Source of the DNA: CBDHFQ01 sp965262565
GTDB taxonomy: Bacteria; Bacteroidota; Bacteroidia; J057
Assembly (NCBI GenBank): GCA_965262565.1
Contig: CBDHFQ010000015.1
Coordinates: forward strand, 1 to 64,000
DNA: 64,000 nt
Direction: 5' to 3'
Of this stretch, positions 28,555 through 36,619 are shown one piece after another. The translations under genes and the position numbers were made by a program. A model generated the notes under the pieces. It was not told the origin of the DNA, did no database searches, and saw only the letters and a program-made list of their open reading frames with translations. Positions within the stretch are counted from its first letter, which is position 1. Each line of letters opens with the position of its first letter.

Positions 28555-29601
28555 TTAGGACTTTCTGGATAACACTACTTGCATTTTATCCGCTTTAGAA
28601 AGGGATTTGAAAAACGCTCTCACTTCTTTATAATAAGCAGCTGGAAGCCGGATTTTTTCCATTTTTAACTTTCGAATATATACCAAGGTTTGAGGATCAA
28701 TTAACTCAACACTCGCCTGATATTCCCCAAATTCAGATGAGATAATAGTAGGTTCTTCTGGAATACTTTCTACACTGAATCCTGAGGGAAGATGATAGCT
28801 AATGGTATCTACCTCCAAAAAAGCATGATGAAAAACAACAGCTTGCTCCCTATCTTCACTTTTTGGGGGAATATAACCATGCTGTTCTAATACATTAGGC
28901 TTTAAGAATATTCGACTTCCAGAAGGATTCCCCCACTTTCGGGCAGTTAGGGTATAGTTCAATCTCATGGAAGGAATGTCAGTATTTGAATCAGAGGTAA
29001 ATGCAAATGAATTAATGTCGAAACTACTAGCATCAATTTTTTCTCTTAACCAATCTTCCTGATCTTTTTCTGAGGTGGAATTAGCATAATAGGAAGGCGC
29101 TTGTTGCTGGTTCCCCTTAAATATCGTCTCTACTTCTACCTTCGCATTTCCATTTTCTTCCAAGAAAATACTGGCTTTCCTGTATTGTAGATTTTGGCTA
29201 TGGGAAGAGGAAGGAGTTTTCACTAATTTTCCTCCGTCAGGACAAGCTAATAGCACATATCTTCCTTCAGTAAAATTTCCCAGATATCCGGCTGGTAAAT
29301 GGTCAGCTGTGCATTCTATCCAGGTAGTATCTCCATCTATAGGAACACAAAGAATCACGTGATTAAAAGGATCATTGACATATTCCGTTCTGACGGGTGG
29401 CTCTTCAGATCCTGCTCCTACCAAGGCAGCAAAAGCATCTATATTTACTTCCTTAAGCATGGCCTTCATAAAATTTGTCAATGCTTTACAATCACCATAC
29501 CCATTGTTAAACACATATTCTGCATCGAAGGTCTGCCATCCCCCTACCCCTAGTTGTACCCCAACGTATCGAGTGTGATCCTGAAGGTAAGCATTGTGTT
29601 T
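28555..29601 (-). pseudogene. 5'-truncated DUF3857/transglutaminase protein
   Basis: The frame is open from 29601, just after an in-frame TGA at 29602-29604. The first codons already lie inside the transglutaminase domain (AYLQDHTRYVGVQLGVGGWQ), with the active-site Cys in NGYGDCKAL, the His in DPFNHVIL and a C-terminal beta-domain to the end. The signal peptide and the whole DUF3857 domain, about 300 residues in relatives, are missing, and only 112 bases separate this point from the divergent pnuC. There is no in-frame ATG near the start; a GTG at 29514 could start a product with no export signal. A deletion remnant is the simplest reading. Confidence 0.7.
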
Positions 29602-29634
29602 TCATTAACAAATGTAGCCGATGAGAACACTTAA

Positions 29635-29652
29635 ATATGAAAATTTTCATAT
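29635..29652. promoter_or_regulatory. Perfect 18-bp palindrome upstream of pnuC
   Basis: ATATGAAAATTTTCATAT reads the same on both strands. It lies 27 bases before the candidate -7 box of pnuC and 64 bases before the start codon, a normal place for an operator of a dimeric regulator of NAD salvage. It is AT-rich, so chance cannot be excluded. Confidence 0.4.
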
Positions 29653-29679
29653 AATTAATGATCCTCATTTGAGAATATC

Positions 29680-29687
29680 TACATTTG
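29680..29687 (+). promoter_or_regulatory. Candidate -7 box for pnuC operon
   Basis: TACATTTG fits TAnnTTTG and lies 29 bases before the pnuC start codon. No TTG is seen at the ideal upstream spacing. Confidence 0.35.
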
Positions 29688-29716
29688 AGGTATGTATTGT
29701 ATTAAAATAGGCTTGA

Positions 29717-30301
29717 ATGGGAGAAATTGAGCTATCGCCGATAGAAATCGCAGCATTGGTTTCAGGTGTATTATATGTAGTATTCATTTCAAAAAATATT
29801 ATCTGGGCCTGGCCAGCAGGTATTTTAGGATCGGTTCTTTCGATGTGGTTGGTATGGGAAGCTGCTCTGTTTAATGAAGTATTACTCTATATCGTATATA
29901 TCATTCTGGGGATATATGGATGGATCACTTGGAACAAGCATTCTGATCAAGAATTACCTATTAGGCGCTGGTTACCTAAGGAAAGAAATCTGCTAATTCT
30001 TATCGGAGTCCTCTACACGTTTTTTTCAGGATTTTTGGTCAATAAATATCTTTCATCAGATGTCCCTTACCTGGATGCATTTACGACGGGATTCAGCTTT
30101 GTAGGAACTTATATGCAAGCTCAGAAACTCATCGAAAATTGGTGGATTTGGATCATTGTTAACGGACTTTCTGCCGGTCTTTATTTTTATAAAGGACTTC
30201 ATATATTATCCATTCAATTTATCATTTTCCTGATCCTGGCTATTTATGGGTTTATCCAATGGCAAATTATCCTGAATTCATCGCATGAAAATATTGCCTA
30301 A
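29717..30301 (+). CDS. pnuC: Nicotinamide riboside transporter PnuC family
   Basis: 194 residues with about seven membrane segments and the PnuC pattern: WAWPAGILGSVLSMWLVW, LLYIVYIILGIYGWITW, the central KLIENWWIWIIVNGLSAGLYFYKG and a last hydrophobic segment with YGFIQW. PnuC proteins carry nicotinamide riboside by facilitated diffusion, trapped by intracellular phosphorylation; some relatives (PnuT) carry thiamine. The next gene, overlapping by 17 bases, is a NadR-type kinase, which favours nicotinamide riboside as the substrate. Confidence 0.9.
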   Translation: MGEIELSPIEIAALVSGVLYVVFISKNIIWAWPAGILGSVLSMWLVWEAALFNEVLLYIVYIILGIYGWITWNKHSDQELPIRRWLPKERNLLILIGVLYTFFSGFLVNKYLSSDVPYLDAFTTGFSFVGTYMQAQKLIENWWIWIIVNGLSAGLYFYKGLHILSIQFIIFLILAIYGFIQWQIILNSSHENIA

Positions 30302-30809
30302 AATTGCGGTAGTAGGTCCTGAATCTACGGGTAAGTCTACGCTTAGTCGACAACTAGCTTCTCATTATCACACCTATTGGGTAGAGGAATTTGCGCGATA
30401 TTACCTGGATTGCTTACCTCGTACGTATCAGGAAGAAGATCTGGTAGCCATTGCCAGGGGACAATTATCCTGGGAATTGGTAGGGAATTCAATGGCAAGC
30501 CGTTTAACTATTTGCGATACAAATTTATTAGTTGTATACATTTGGTCCATGTATAAGTATGGAAAGGTAGATGACTGGATTATAGAACACATGAAGTTGG
30601 ATTCATATCACTTGCATCTTCTTACGTATATAGATACGACATGGCAGGAAGATCCACAAAGAGAACATCCTGATCCTAAAGTAAGGGAAGAATTGTTTTC
30701 CTTGTACCACAAAATTTTACTGAAATCCAAGGTTCCCTTTCACATTATTAGAGGTGAGGAAGAAGAACGATTTTTTTCAGCTGTCAGGGCCATAAATAAT
30801 TGTATTTAG
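30285..30809 (+). CDS. NadR-type ribosylnicotinamide kinase (single domain)
   Basis: 174 residues. The Walker A loop is GPESTGKST at residues 11-19, preceded by KIAVV, and the lid/substrate region EEFARYYLD is typical of the C-terminal kinase domain of NadR. TICDTNLLVVYIWS fits the Walker B region, and QEDPQREHPD resembles the nucleoside-binding part. The adenylyltransferase and DNA-binding domains of enterobacterial NadR are absent; stand-alone kinase domains are common in Bacteroidota. It would convert imported nicotinamide riboside to NMN. The start lies inside pnuC, a 17-base overlap that suggests coupled translation. Confidence 0.85.
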   Translation: MKILPKIAVVGPESTGKSTLSRQLASHYHTYWVEEFARYYLDCLPRTYQEEDLVAIARGQLSWELVGNSMASRLTICDTNLLVVYIWSMYKYGKVDDWIIEHMKLDSYHLHLLTYIDTTWQEDPQREHPDPKVREELFSLYHKILLKSKVPFHIIRGEEEERFFSAVRAINNCI

Positions 30810-30850
30810 TATTTTTTCCAGAAATCGATTTTTTTTTATTCATTACGCTA

Positions 30851-30884
30851 ATTTAATTTTGAGTTTAGATCTGTATCAGGCATT
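30851..30884 (+). promoter_or_regulatory. Candidate uxuA promoter sharing a spaced motif with 5957-5990
   Basis: ATTTAATTTT, 15 bases, TCAGGCATT. TAATTTTG at 30854-30861 matches TAnnTTTG fully, 38 bases before the uxuA start. The same pair of blocks with the same spacing precedes the T9SS cargo gene at 6044. Confidence 0.4.
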
Positions 30885-30899
30885 GAAAGAGTAATTAAA

Positions 30900-32135
30900 A
30901 TGGCGTTAATTCAGTCTTGGCGTTGGTTTGGGCCCAAAGATCCAGTAAAATTATCCGACATTATGCAAGCTGGTGCTACAGCAGTAGTTTCAGCCCTTCA
31001 CCATATTCCTAATGGAGAAGTTTGGACAAAGGAACAAATTCGAGCCTACAAAAGAACCATAGAATGGGATGATCACCTGGACCCTCCTCTTCCAAGGCCT
31101 TTAGAATGGAGAGTGGTAGAAAGTATCCCGGTTCATGAAGTAATCAAAACGGGAGCACCAGAGCGGGAGAAATATATTAGTGCTTATCAAGAATGCCTAA
31201 TTAATTTAGCGGCTTGTGATATAGATGTCGTATGCTATAATTTTATGCCTGTTCTCGATTGGACCAGAACAGAGCTAAATTATGCTTTACCGGATGGTTC
31301 AAAAGCCTTACGATTTGATCCTGTGGCTTTTGCTGCCTTTGACTTGTTCATCCTCAAGCGTCCAGAAGCAACTGATGATTATACATCCGAAGTATGTGCT
31401 AAAGCTGAACACTATTTCTCAGCGCTCACAGAAGCGCAGCAAGAGGAATTGGTAGCTACCATATTAGCTGGTTTACCTGGCTCAGAGGAAGGATATTCTT
31501 TAGATAATTTTCAATCAAAGCTGGATACATACAAGGATATTACTGCAGATGATCTACGGGCAAACTTAATTTACTTTCTAGAAAGGATCGTTCCTGTAGC
31601 TCAGGAAGCGGGAATTTGTCTGGCAATACATCCTGATGACCCCCCTTTTTCTCTTCTGGGATTACCCAGAATAGTTAGTACGATGGAGGATTTAGAGAAA
31701 ATATTTAAAGCCGTTCCATCTATATACAATGGGCTTACCATGTGTACAGGTTCCTTTGGGGTGAGAAAAGATAACGACCTGGTAAAGATGATTGAAAAAT
31801 TTGGCAACCGAATACACTTTATCCACCTCCGAAGCACCCAGGAAGAACCTGATGGAAGTTTTTTCGAAGCTGATCATTTATTGGGAGATGTCGATATGTA
31901 TGCCGTTATGAAAGCATTAATTAAGGAATCTAATCGAAGAATGGACAAAGGCAGACCAGATTTCAGGATATATATGCGTCCTGATCACGGACATCTTATG
32001 CTAGATGATCTTAGCAAAACAACAAATCCAGGTTATTCTGCTATAGGAAGATTAAGAGGTTTGGCAGAATTAAGAGGATTAGAAATGGGAATAGCTATGG
32101 CTATGGCACAATCGAAAAGGCTAACTACCAAGTAA
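30900..32135 (+). CDS. uxuA: Mannonate dehydratase UxuA
   Basis: 411 residues, the family's length. The N-terminus (SWRWFGPKDPVKLSDIMQAGATAV, then ALHHIPNGEVW) and the metal/substrate region (CLAIHPDDPPFSLLGLPRIVST, LTMCTGSFGVRKDND, IHFIHLRST, RPDHGH) are the UxuA signatures. It dehydrates D-mannonate to 2-keto-3-deoxygluconate in glucuronate degradation, using a divalent metal. Other hexuronate genes (uxaC, uxuB, kdgK) are not in the window, so either it is an isolated gene or its partners are elsewhere. idi follows after 15 bases on the same strand. Confidence 0.94.
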   Translation: MALIQSWRWFGPKDPVKLSDIMQAGATAVVSALHHIPNGEVWTKEQIRAYKRTIEWDDHLDPPLPRPLEWRVVESIPVHEVIKTGAPEREKYISAYQECLINLAACDIDVVCYNFMPVLDWTRTELNYALPDGSKALRFDPVAFAAFDLFILKRPEATDDYTSEVCAKAEHYFSALTEAQQEELVATILAGLPGSEEGYSLDNFQSKLDTYKDITADDLRANLIYFLERIVPVAQEAGICLAIHPDDPPFSLLGLPRIVSTMEDLEKIFKAVPSIYNGLTMCTGSFGVRKDNDLVKMIEKFGNRIHFIHLRSTQEEPDGSFFEADHLLGDVDMYAVMKALIKESNRRMDKGRPDFRIYMRPDHGHLMLDDLSKTTNPGYSAIGRLRGLAELRGLEMGIAMAMAQSKRLTTK

Positions 32136-32150
32136 TAAAACTTTATCTAG

Positions 32151-32690
32151 ATGAATATAAATGTCAACGAAGTCATCCTGGTCGATGAGAAAGATGTAGA
32201 AATCGGAACAATGGATAAATTAACAGCACACCAGGAAGGCAAACTTCATCGAGCATTTTCCATTTTTGTATTTAATTCAGAGGGCAAGCTTTTGCTTCAG
32301 CGCCGTGCACTTGACAAATACCATTCCGGAGGGTTATGGACGAACACTTGTTGTAGCCATCCTGCTCCTGGTGAGAGCCTGAACGTGGCAACGATGAGAA
32401 GATTACCCGAAGAAATGGGATTTCAATGTGAGGTTCAACACGCCTTTCAGTTCATTTACAAAGCTGAATTGGATCATCACCTGATCGAACATGAACTGGA
32501 TCATGTGTTTATAGGCCAATCAGATCTCGTTCCTGTTCCTAATCCCGAAGAAGTGATGGAATTTCAGTATATGGGACTGGAACATATCGAACAGTCTCTC
32601 CAGGAGCGTCCTGATGAGTTTACTGCCTGGTTTAAGATATGTTATAAACCAGCATATGATTTTTATCTCAATAAGAAAAGAGGAGAATAA
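32151..32690 (+). CDS. idi: Isopentenyl-diphosphate delta-isomerase, type I
   Basis: 179 residues, a Nudix-fold type I isomerase. LWTNTCCSHPAPGE carries the active-site Cys and metal-binding His; RRLPEEMGF is the Nudix-helix remnant, and LIEHELDHVFIG holds the catalytic Glu region. It interconverts IPP and DMAPP for isoprenoids (quinones, carotenoids, undecaprenyl phosphate). It starts 15 bases after uxuA, so the pair probably share a message without an obvious metabolic link. The end is two bases from the end of the convergent glycosyltransferase gene. Confidence 0.94.
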   Translation: MNINVNEVILVDEKDVEIGTMDKLTAHQEGKLHRAFSIFVFNSEGKLLLQRRALDKYHSGGLWTNTCCSHPAPGESLNVATMRRLPEEMGFQCEVQHAFQFIYKAELDHHLIEHELDHVFIGQSDLVPVPNPEEVMEFQYMGLEHIEQSLQERPDEFTAWFKICYKPAYDFYLNKKRGE

Positions 32691-32692
32691 TT

Positions 32693-33604
32693 CTATCGCA
32701 CAGAATTTTCTAACATCAAGTCCAACATCGTAGCACGAGACACCGGACGACGTAGGTTTCTCATCTCCCATTCCTGAGAGGTAGCGGAGAATGCTACGAC
32801 TTTAGTCTTTCTCCATACTAACAATCGAAATAAACTTCTCCACACTATTCCCTTTTTAGCAATCGTATCCCAAACTGCTGGAGGTGTTTTTTTCTGTTTA
32901 GTGATAGAGGCAACCTCTTTAAGGTATTTATCTTCCCCTTTTGAGGATCTTTGTTCTCCAGGCCTGATCCTAAAACATGCTAATGGAGAAACCACTTCAA
33001 CTAATTCTGCATGTTCCGCAAATCGAGTCCATAGCTCAAAATCTGCGGCTAAACTCAATTCCAGATTTAATCCGTCAACTTTATCCCAAAGACTCTTCCG
33101 CCAAAACATACTTTCTTGTTGTAAATATCCGGCTAAATGTGCGTTAAACCATCCATTTCTAATAAAATCCTGAGGAAAAGCAGAAGCCGAGTTAGTAGAA
33201 ATTTTTATGGCTTGTCCTTTTGCATTCATGAAGGTAGGAATACCGATAATCCAATCTACTTCAGGGTATTTAGTGAAAATTTCACTAACTACAGAAAATG
33301 TCCAAGGATAGTAAATGTCGTCTGCATTTAACCAGGATTGGATTTCTCCAGTGGCATGTTCAAATCCCTGCTGAATTCCATAATATTGCCCTTTATCAGG
33401 TTGGGAAATGACCGTAATATCATTCGGGTAGATCTTTTTATATTTTTCAACGATCTCTAATGTGTTATCTTTAGATCCCCCATCCTTAATTACATGCTGT
33501 AGATTGGGATAATTTTGGCTGTGTACGGATTTGAGGGTGTCATCAATATAATCTGCAGCATTAAAACAAGAGGTGACTACAGAAATGGATATTGGCTCAC
33601 TCAT
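32693..33604 (-). CDS. GT2 family glycosyltransferase
   Basis: 303 residues. The GT-A fold start SISVVTSCFNAADYIDDTLKS, IKDGGSKDNT and the nucleotide/metal motif WLNADDIYYPWTFS are typical of family 2. The acceptor half (QQESMFWRKSLWDKVDGLN, LAADFELWTRFAEHA) resembles EPS-type GT2 enzymes. It has no membrane segment. It is the last gene of the minus-strand EPS arm; which sugar it adds is not readable. Confidence 0.88.
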   Translation of the reverse strand: MSEPISISVVTSCFNAADYIDDTLKSVHSQNYPNLQHVIKDGGSKDNTLEIVEKYKKIYPNDITVISQPDKGQYYGIQQGFEHATGEIQSWLNADDIYYPWTFSVVSEIFTKYPEVDWIIGIPTFMNAKGQAIKISTNSASAFPQDFIRNGWFNAHLAGYLQQESMFWRKSLWDKVDGLNLELSLAADFELWTRFAEHAELVEVVSPLACFRIRPGEQRSSKGEDKYLKEVASITKQKKTPPAVWDTIAKKGIVWRSLFRLLVWRKTKVVAFSATSQEWEMRNLRRPVSRATMLDLMLENSVR

Positions 33605-33703
33605 GATTTTCGATTAAAGTTGGGATTGTGGCGGATAGAGAAGCAGCACTTCCCTATCCTGATATATCTATTCAATAATTTATTTAATAATATCTGAGAT
33701 TAT

Positions 33704-34663
33704 TTAAGCAACCACTCTTTCACCCGCTTCATATTTTTGGCGATTCAGAAGATAATCCTGATAAACTCTTGCAATACCTTCTTTTAAATCTATGGTGGGT
33801 TCAAAGCCTAGTTCTTTCAATTTTTGAACATTCATTAATTTTCGGGGAGTTCCATTTGGCTTGGAAAGATCATATGTAAGTTCTCCTTCAAATCCAATGA
33901 CCTCTTTGATGATCAATGCCAATTCTTTTATGCTAATGTCTTCTCCGACTCCCACATTAACGAATTGTTTCTCGTCGTAATGCTGCATTAAGAAAACGCA
34001 TGCGGCTCCACAATCATCTGCATGCATAAATTCTCTTTTGGGACTTCCATCTCCCCAGATCTGTACTTCTGCAGAGCCGTTTTCTTTAGCCTCATGAAAT
34101 TTACGAATTAATGCAGGAAGTACGTGAGAATTTTTTAAATCATAATTATCATTAGGTCCATACAAATTCGTAGGCATCGCTGAGATAAAGTTACACTCAT
34201 ATTGATCTCTGTACGCTTCACACAATTTTATCCCTGCAATCTTTGCTATCGCATACGGCTCATTTGTAGGCTCCAAGCTCCCAGTCAATAACTGATTCTC
34301 TGTCATAGGCTGTGGAGCGAATTTGGGATAAATACAAGAACTTCCTAAAAACAACAGCTTTTGAACTCCGTTTGCATACGCCTGATGAATGACATTTAAT
34401 TCTATGGCCAGGTTATCTCTAATAAATTCTGCTCTAAACGTATCATTAGCCTTTATCCCTCCAACTTTAGCAGCAGCCAAAAAAACATAATCGGGTTTTT
34501 CAGTTTCAAAAAAATGCTTCACTGCTTCCTCATTCCGCAAATCCAGTTCTTTAGAAGTTCTGGTTAAGAGATTATTGTATCCTTGGTTAAGTAAATTTCT
34601 CACAATGGCAGAGCCAACCATTCCTCTGTGTCCGGCGACGTAAATCTTCGATGTTTTATGCAT
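33704..34663 (-). CDS. fcl: GDP-L-fucose synthase
   Basis: 319 residues, an extended SDR. GHRGMVGSAIVRNL is the NADP-binding loop, LGSSCIYPKFAPQPMTE holds the catalytic Ser region and EPTNEPYAIAKIAG the Tyr-x3-Lys pair; MPTNLYGPNDNYDLKNSHVLPALI is diagnostic for GDP-fucose synthases. It makes GDP-L-fucose from GDP-4-keto-6-deoxymannose, so the polymer made by this cluster probably has fucose or a derivative. The preceding dehydratase gene (gmd) is not in the window. Confidence 0.93.
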   Translation of the reverse strand: MHKTSKIYVAGHRGMVGSAIVRNLLNQGYNNLLTRTSKELDLRNEEAVKHFFETEKPDYVFLAAAKVGGIKANDTFRAEFIRDNLAIELNVIHQAYANGVQKLLFLGSSCIYPKFAPQPMTENQLLTGSLEPTNEPYAIAKIAGIKLCEAYRDQYECNFISAMPTNLYGPNDNYDLKNSHVLPALIRKFHEAKENGSAEVQIWGDGSPKREFMHADDCGAACVFLMQHYDEKQFVNVGVGEDISIKELALIIKEVIGFEGELTYDLSKPNGTPRKLMNVQKLKELGFEPTIDLKEGIARVYQDYLLNRQKYEAGERVVA

Positions 34664-34706
34664 AAAAAGAAGTTTTTAATTTTATAACCTATATACACCA
34701 AAAAAA

Positions 34707-35759
34707 TTATCCCTTCATAGGTTGACAAGTGCTTTTTGAATCATATGCTAACATTTGTACAATATTGCGTTCTAATTCATCAATATTTATATGGACATTT
34801 GCTTTGTGTGTATCCTTTCCATCACCTTCACAAATTTGATAGAGGTAATTAATATTGAGTGCTGAGGCCATAGAGAAAAAGGCATTATTTGATTTATCTC
34901 CTGAAAGCCTAAACTCAAAGAGAAAACTGTCATCATTCATAAACAGCATATTAGTTAATCCGGCACCATGAAGAGACACAAGGTATTTTGCATTGGAACC
35001 TATAGCTACTTTTTCGGCCCAGGAATAATCTTCGTAGTAAATTACTTCAAATCCATATCTGCTTAACAGACGAACCACCTCATCTTCATTAATGACTTTT
35101 CTCCACTTGGCCTTTGCTCTGCTCACATAAATTTTATCTCCTAAGTTTAATTCATGAGCATTATCGTAATAATCTTGATAGTACCCCCTCATGTTCTGGA
35201 CAATCTCCTCATTAAAATTTCCTGTAGGTGCGGTATGAGATGGAATTAGCAGATCCTCTACTCTTAATACCTGATCACTGGGAATAAATACCAACTCATT
35301 CTCTATTTCAAAGGCATGTAAAGATTCGCGGACGAATCTCATTTTTTCAAACTTATCTGGCAATAAAATCTTTCGCCCTTTAATGTAATCTTTAGCCACA
35401 AATAATCGAGGTAGTGCGTCCATGATCCAATGAAAATACATATGGCTCCACTGGTCAGTAAACCATACCGCTGGTTTGTGTAGATCTTTAATATCTCCTT
35501 TTAAACCAATTTTGATACGTCTTAAATTTGCTTTTATAAGATCCCTTCTTCTTGAGGGTCGGCAATCAGCAAAACTTTCGGGTCTTATCCGCTTATGCTG
35601 ATAAAGAAATCCATCACCAGTAACCACTACATTTTGAAGATAGTTTAATCGTGTTTCATGAATAGCCATAGAAAGCTCGTGCGCAAACAGGGAAAGGTCT
35701 GCTTCTTTGAAGTTAAGGGGTAATTTACGGGTAACCTCCGTCGGTTTATGCAGTATCAT
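34707..35759 (-). CDS. GT61 family (DUF563) glycosyltransferase
   Basis: 350 residues. TDQWSHMYFHWIMDALPRLFVA and, in the C-terminal half, KIYVSRAKAKWRKVINEDEV and YLVSLHGAGLTNMLFM are hallmarks of the GT61/DUF563 family. It has no membrane segment. In bacterial EPS clusters such enzymes add pentose or hexose side groups; the specific activity is unknown. The gene is 43 bases upstream of fcl in the same direction. Confidence 0.85.
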   Translation of the reverse strand: MILHKPTEVTRKLPLNFKEADLSLFAHELSMAIHETRLNYLQNVVVTGDGFLYQHKRIRPESFADCRPSRRRDLIKANLRRIKIGLKGDIKDLHKPAVWFTDQWSHMYFHWIMDALPRLFVAKDYIKGRKILLPDKFEKMRFVRESLHAFEIENELVFIPSDQVLRVEDLLIPSHTAPTGNFNEEIVQNMRGYYQDYYDNAHELNLGDKIYVSRAKAKWRKVINEDEVVRLLSRYGFEVIYYEDYSWAEKVAIGSNAKYLVSLHGAGLTNMLFMNDDSFLFEFRLSGDKSNNAFFSMASALNINYLYQICEGDGKDTHKANVHINIDELERNIVQMLAYDSKSTCQPMKG

Positions 35760-35795
35760 CGCTTTGAAAATTAATACATATAAAATAAATCATGC

Positions 35796-36566
35796 TTAGG
35801 CATGCTCTACTGGTCTAGAAGAAAATATGTTTTTAATATATTGTGATATAAATAGATATAAAAATTGTGAATTAGTAGTTAAATATCTCTTCCACAAACG
35901 CTTCGGTTCAAGAACTAATCGATATAGCCATTCAAGTGCTAAATTCTGCATCCATCTTGGAGCTCGTTTTTGAGTACCTGCATACACTGGAAAAGCTCCT
36001 CCAACTCCAAGCATACAACAATTAATTTTCCCTTTATGTCTCGCCATCCAATATTCTGCCTTTGGACATCCCAGAGAAACAAATAATAGATCTGCCCCCG
36101 AGTTATTGATCATGTTAATTATATCCTCCTCTTCTTGATCTGATAGCTTTCTAAAGGGAGGTGAATAAAGACCAGCTACGGTTAAATTGGGTAACTCACT
36201 TTTCACCCTCTTTTCAATAAGGTCAAGAGTACTTTGGGTACCGCCGTAGAAATAAACGGATTTACCTCTCATAGCAGATTCCTGAAGTAAATCAGGTAAA
36301 AGATCCATTCCGGCAACTCGAGGTTGATGTTTTTTATATAGCAAGCTCATCGCAATAGCTAATGGCTTTCCATCAGGAGTAGCTAAGTCTGCCTGATTAA
36401 GAATTTGATTGAACTCTTTATTATTATAAGCCTCGATCACCATGTGAACATTCGATACACAGACATAGGAAGAAGGTAGTTGATCACTTAACTCAAACAC
36501 CTTTTCCACCATGTCCTGATAACTTCCTGAAGAAATAAGAGAGCTTATAACAGAAACCTTCTTCAT
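35796..36566 (-). CDS. WecG/TagA/CpsF family glycosyltransferase (GT26)
   Basis: 256 residues. QADLATPDGKPLAIAM carries the catalytic-type Asp, GGTQSTLDLIEKRV the nucleotide loop, and LLFVSLGCPKAEYWMARHKGKI with GVGGAFPVYAGTQKRAPRWMQNLALEWLYRL is the family's conserved C-terminal block. Members add the second sugar (ManNAc-like) to an undecaprenyl-diphosphate-linked sugar. It is next to the WcaJ-type initiating transferase, which fits that order of action. The last residues (SRPVEHA) follow a membrane-associating helix. Confidence 0.9.
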   Translation of the reverse strand: MKKVSVISSLISSGSYQDMVEKVFELSDQLPSSYVCVSNVHMVIEAYNNKEFNQILNQADLATPDGKPLAIAMSLLYKKHQPRVAGMDLLPDLLQESAMRGKSVYFYGGTQSTLDLIEKRVKSELPNLTVAGLYSPPFRKLSDQEEEDIINMINNSGADLLFVSLGCPKAEYWMARHKGKINCCMLGVGGAFPVYAGTQKRAPRWMQNLALEWLYRLVLEPKRLWKRYLTTNSQFLYLFISQYIKNIFSSRPVEHA

Positions 36567-36619
36567 TTACTATTGCTATTTTATGAAATTATATACTTTT
36601 ATATGACAAAAATATCATT

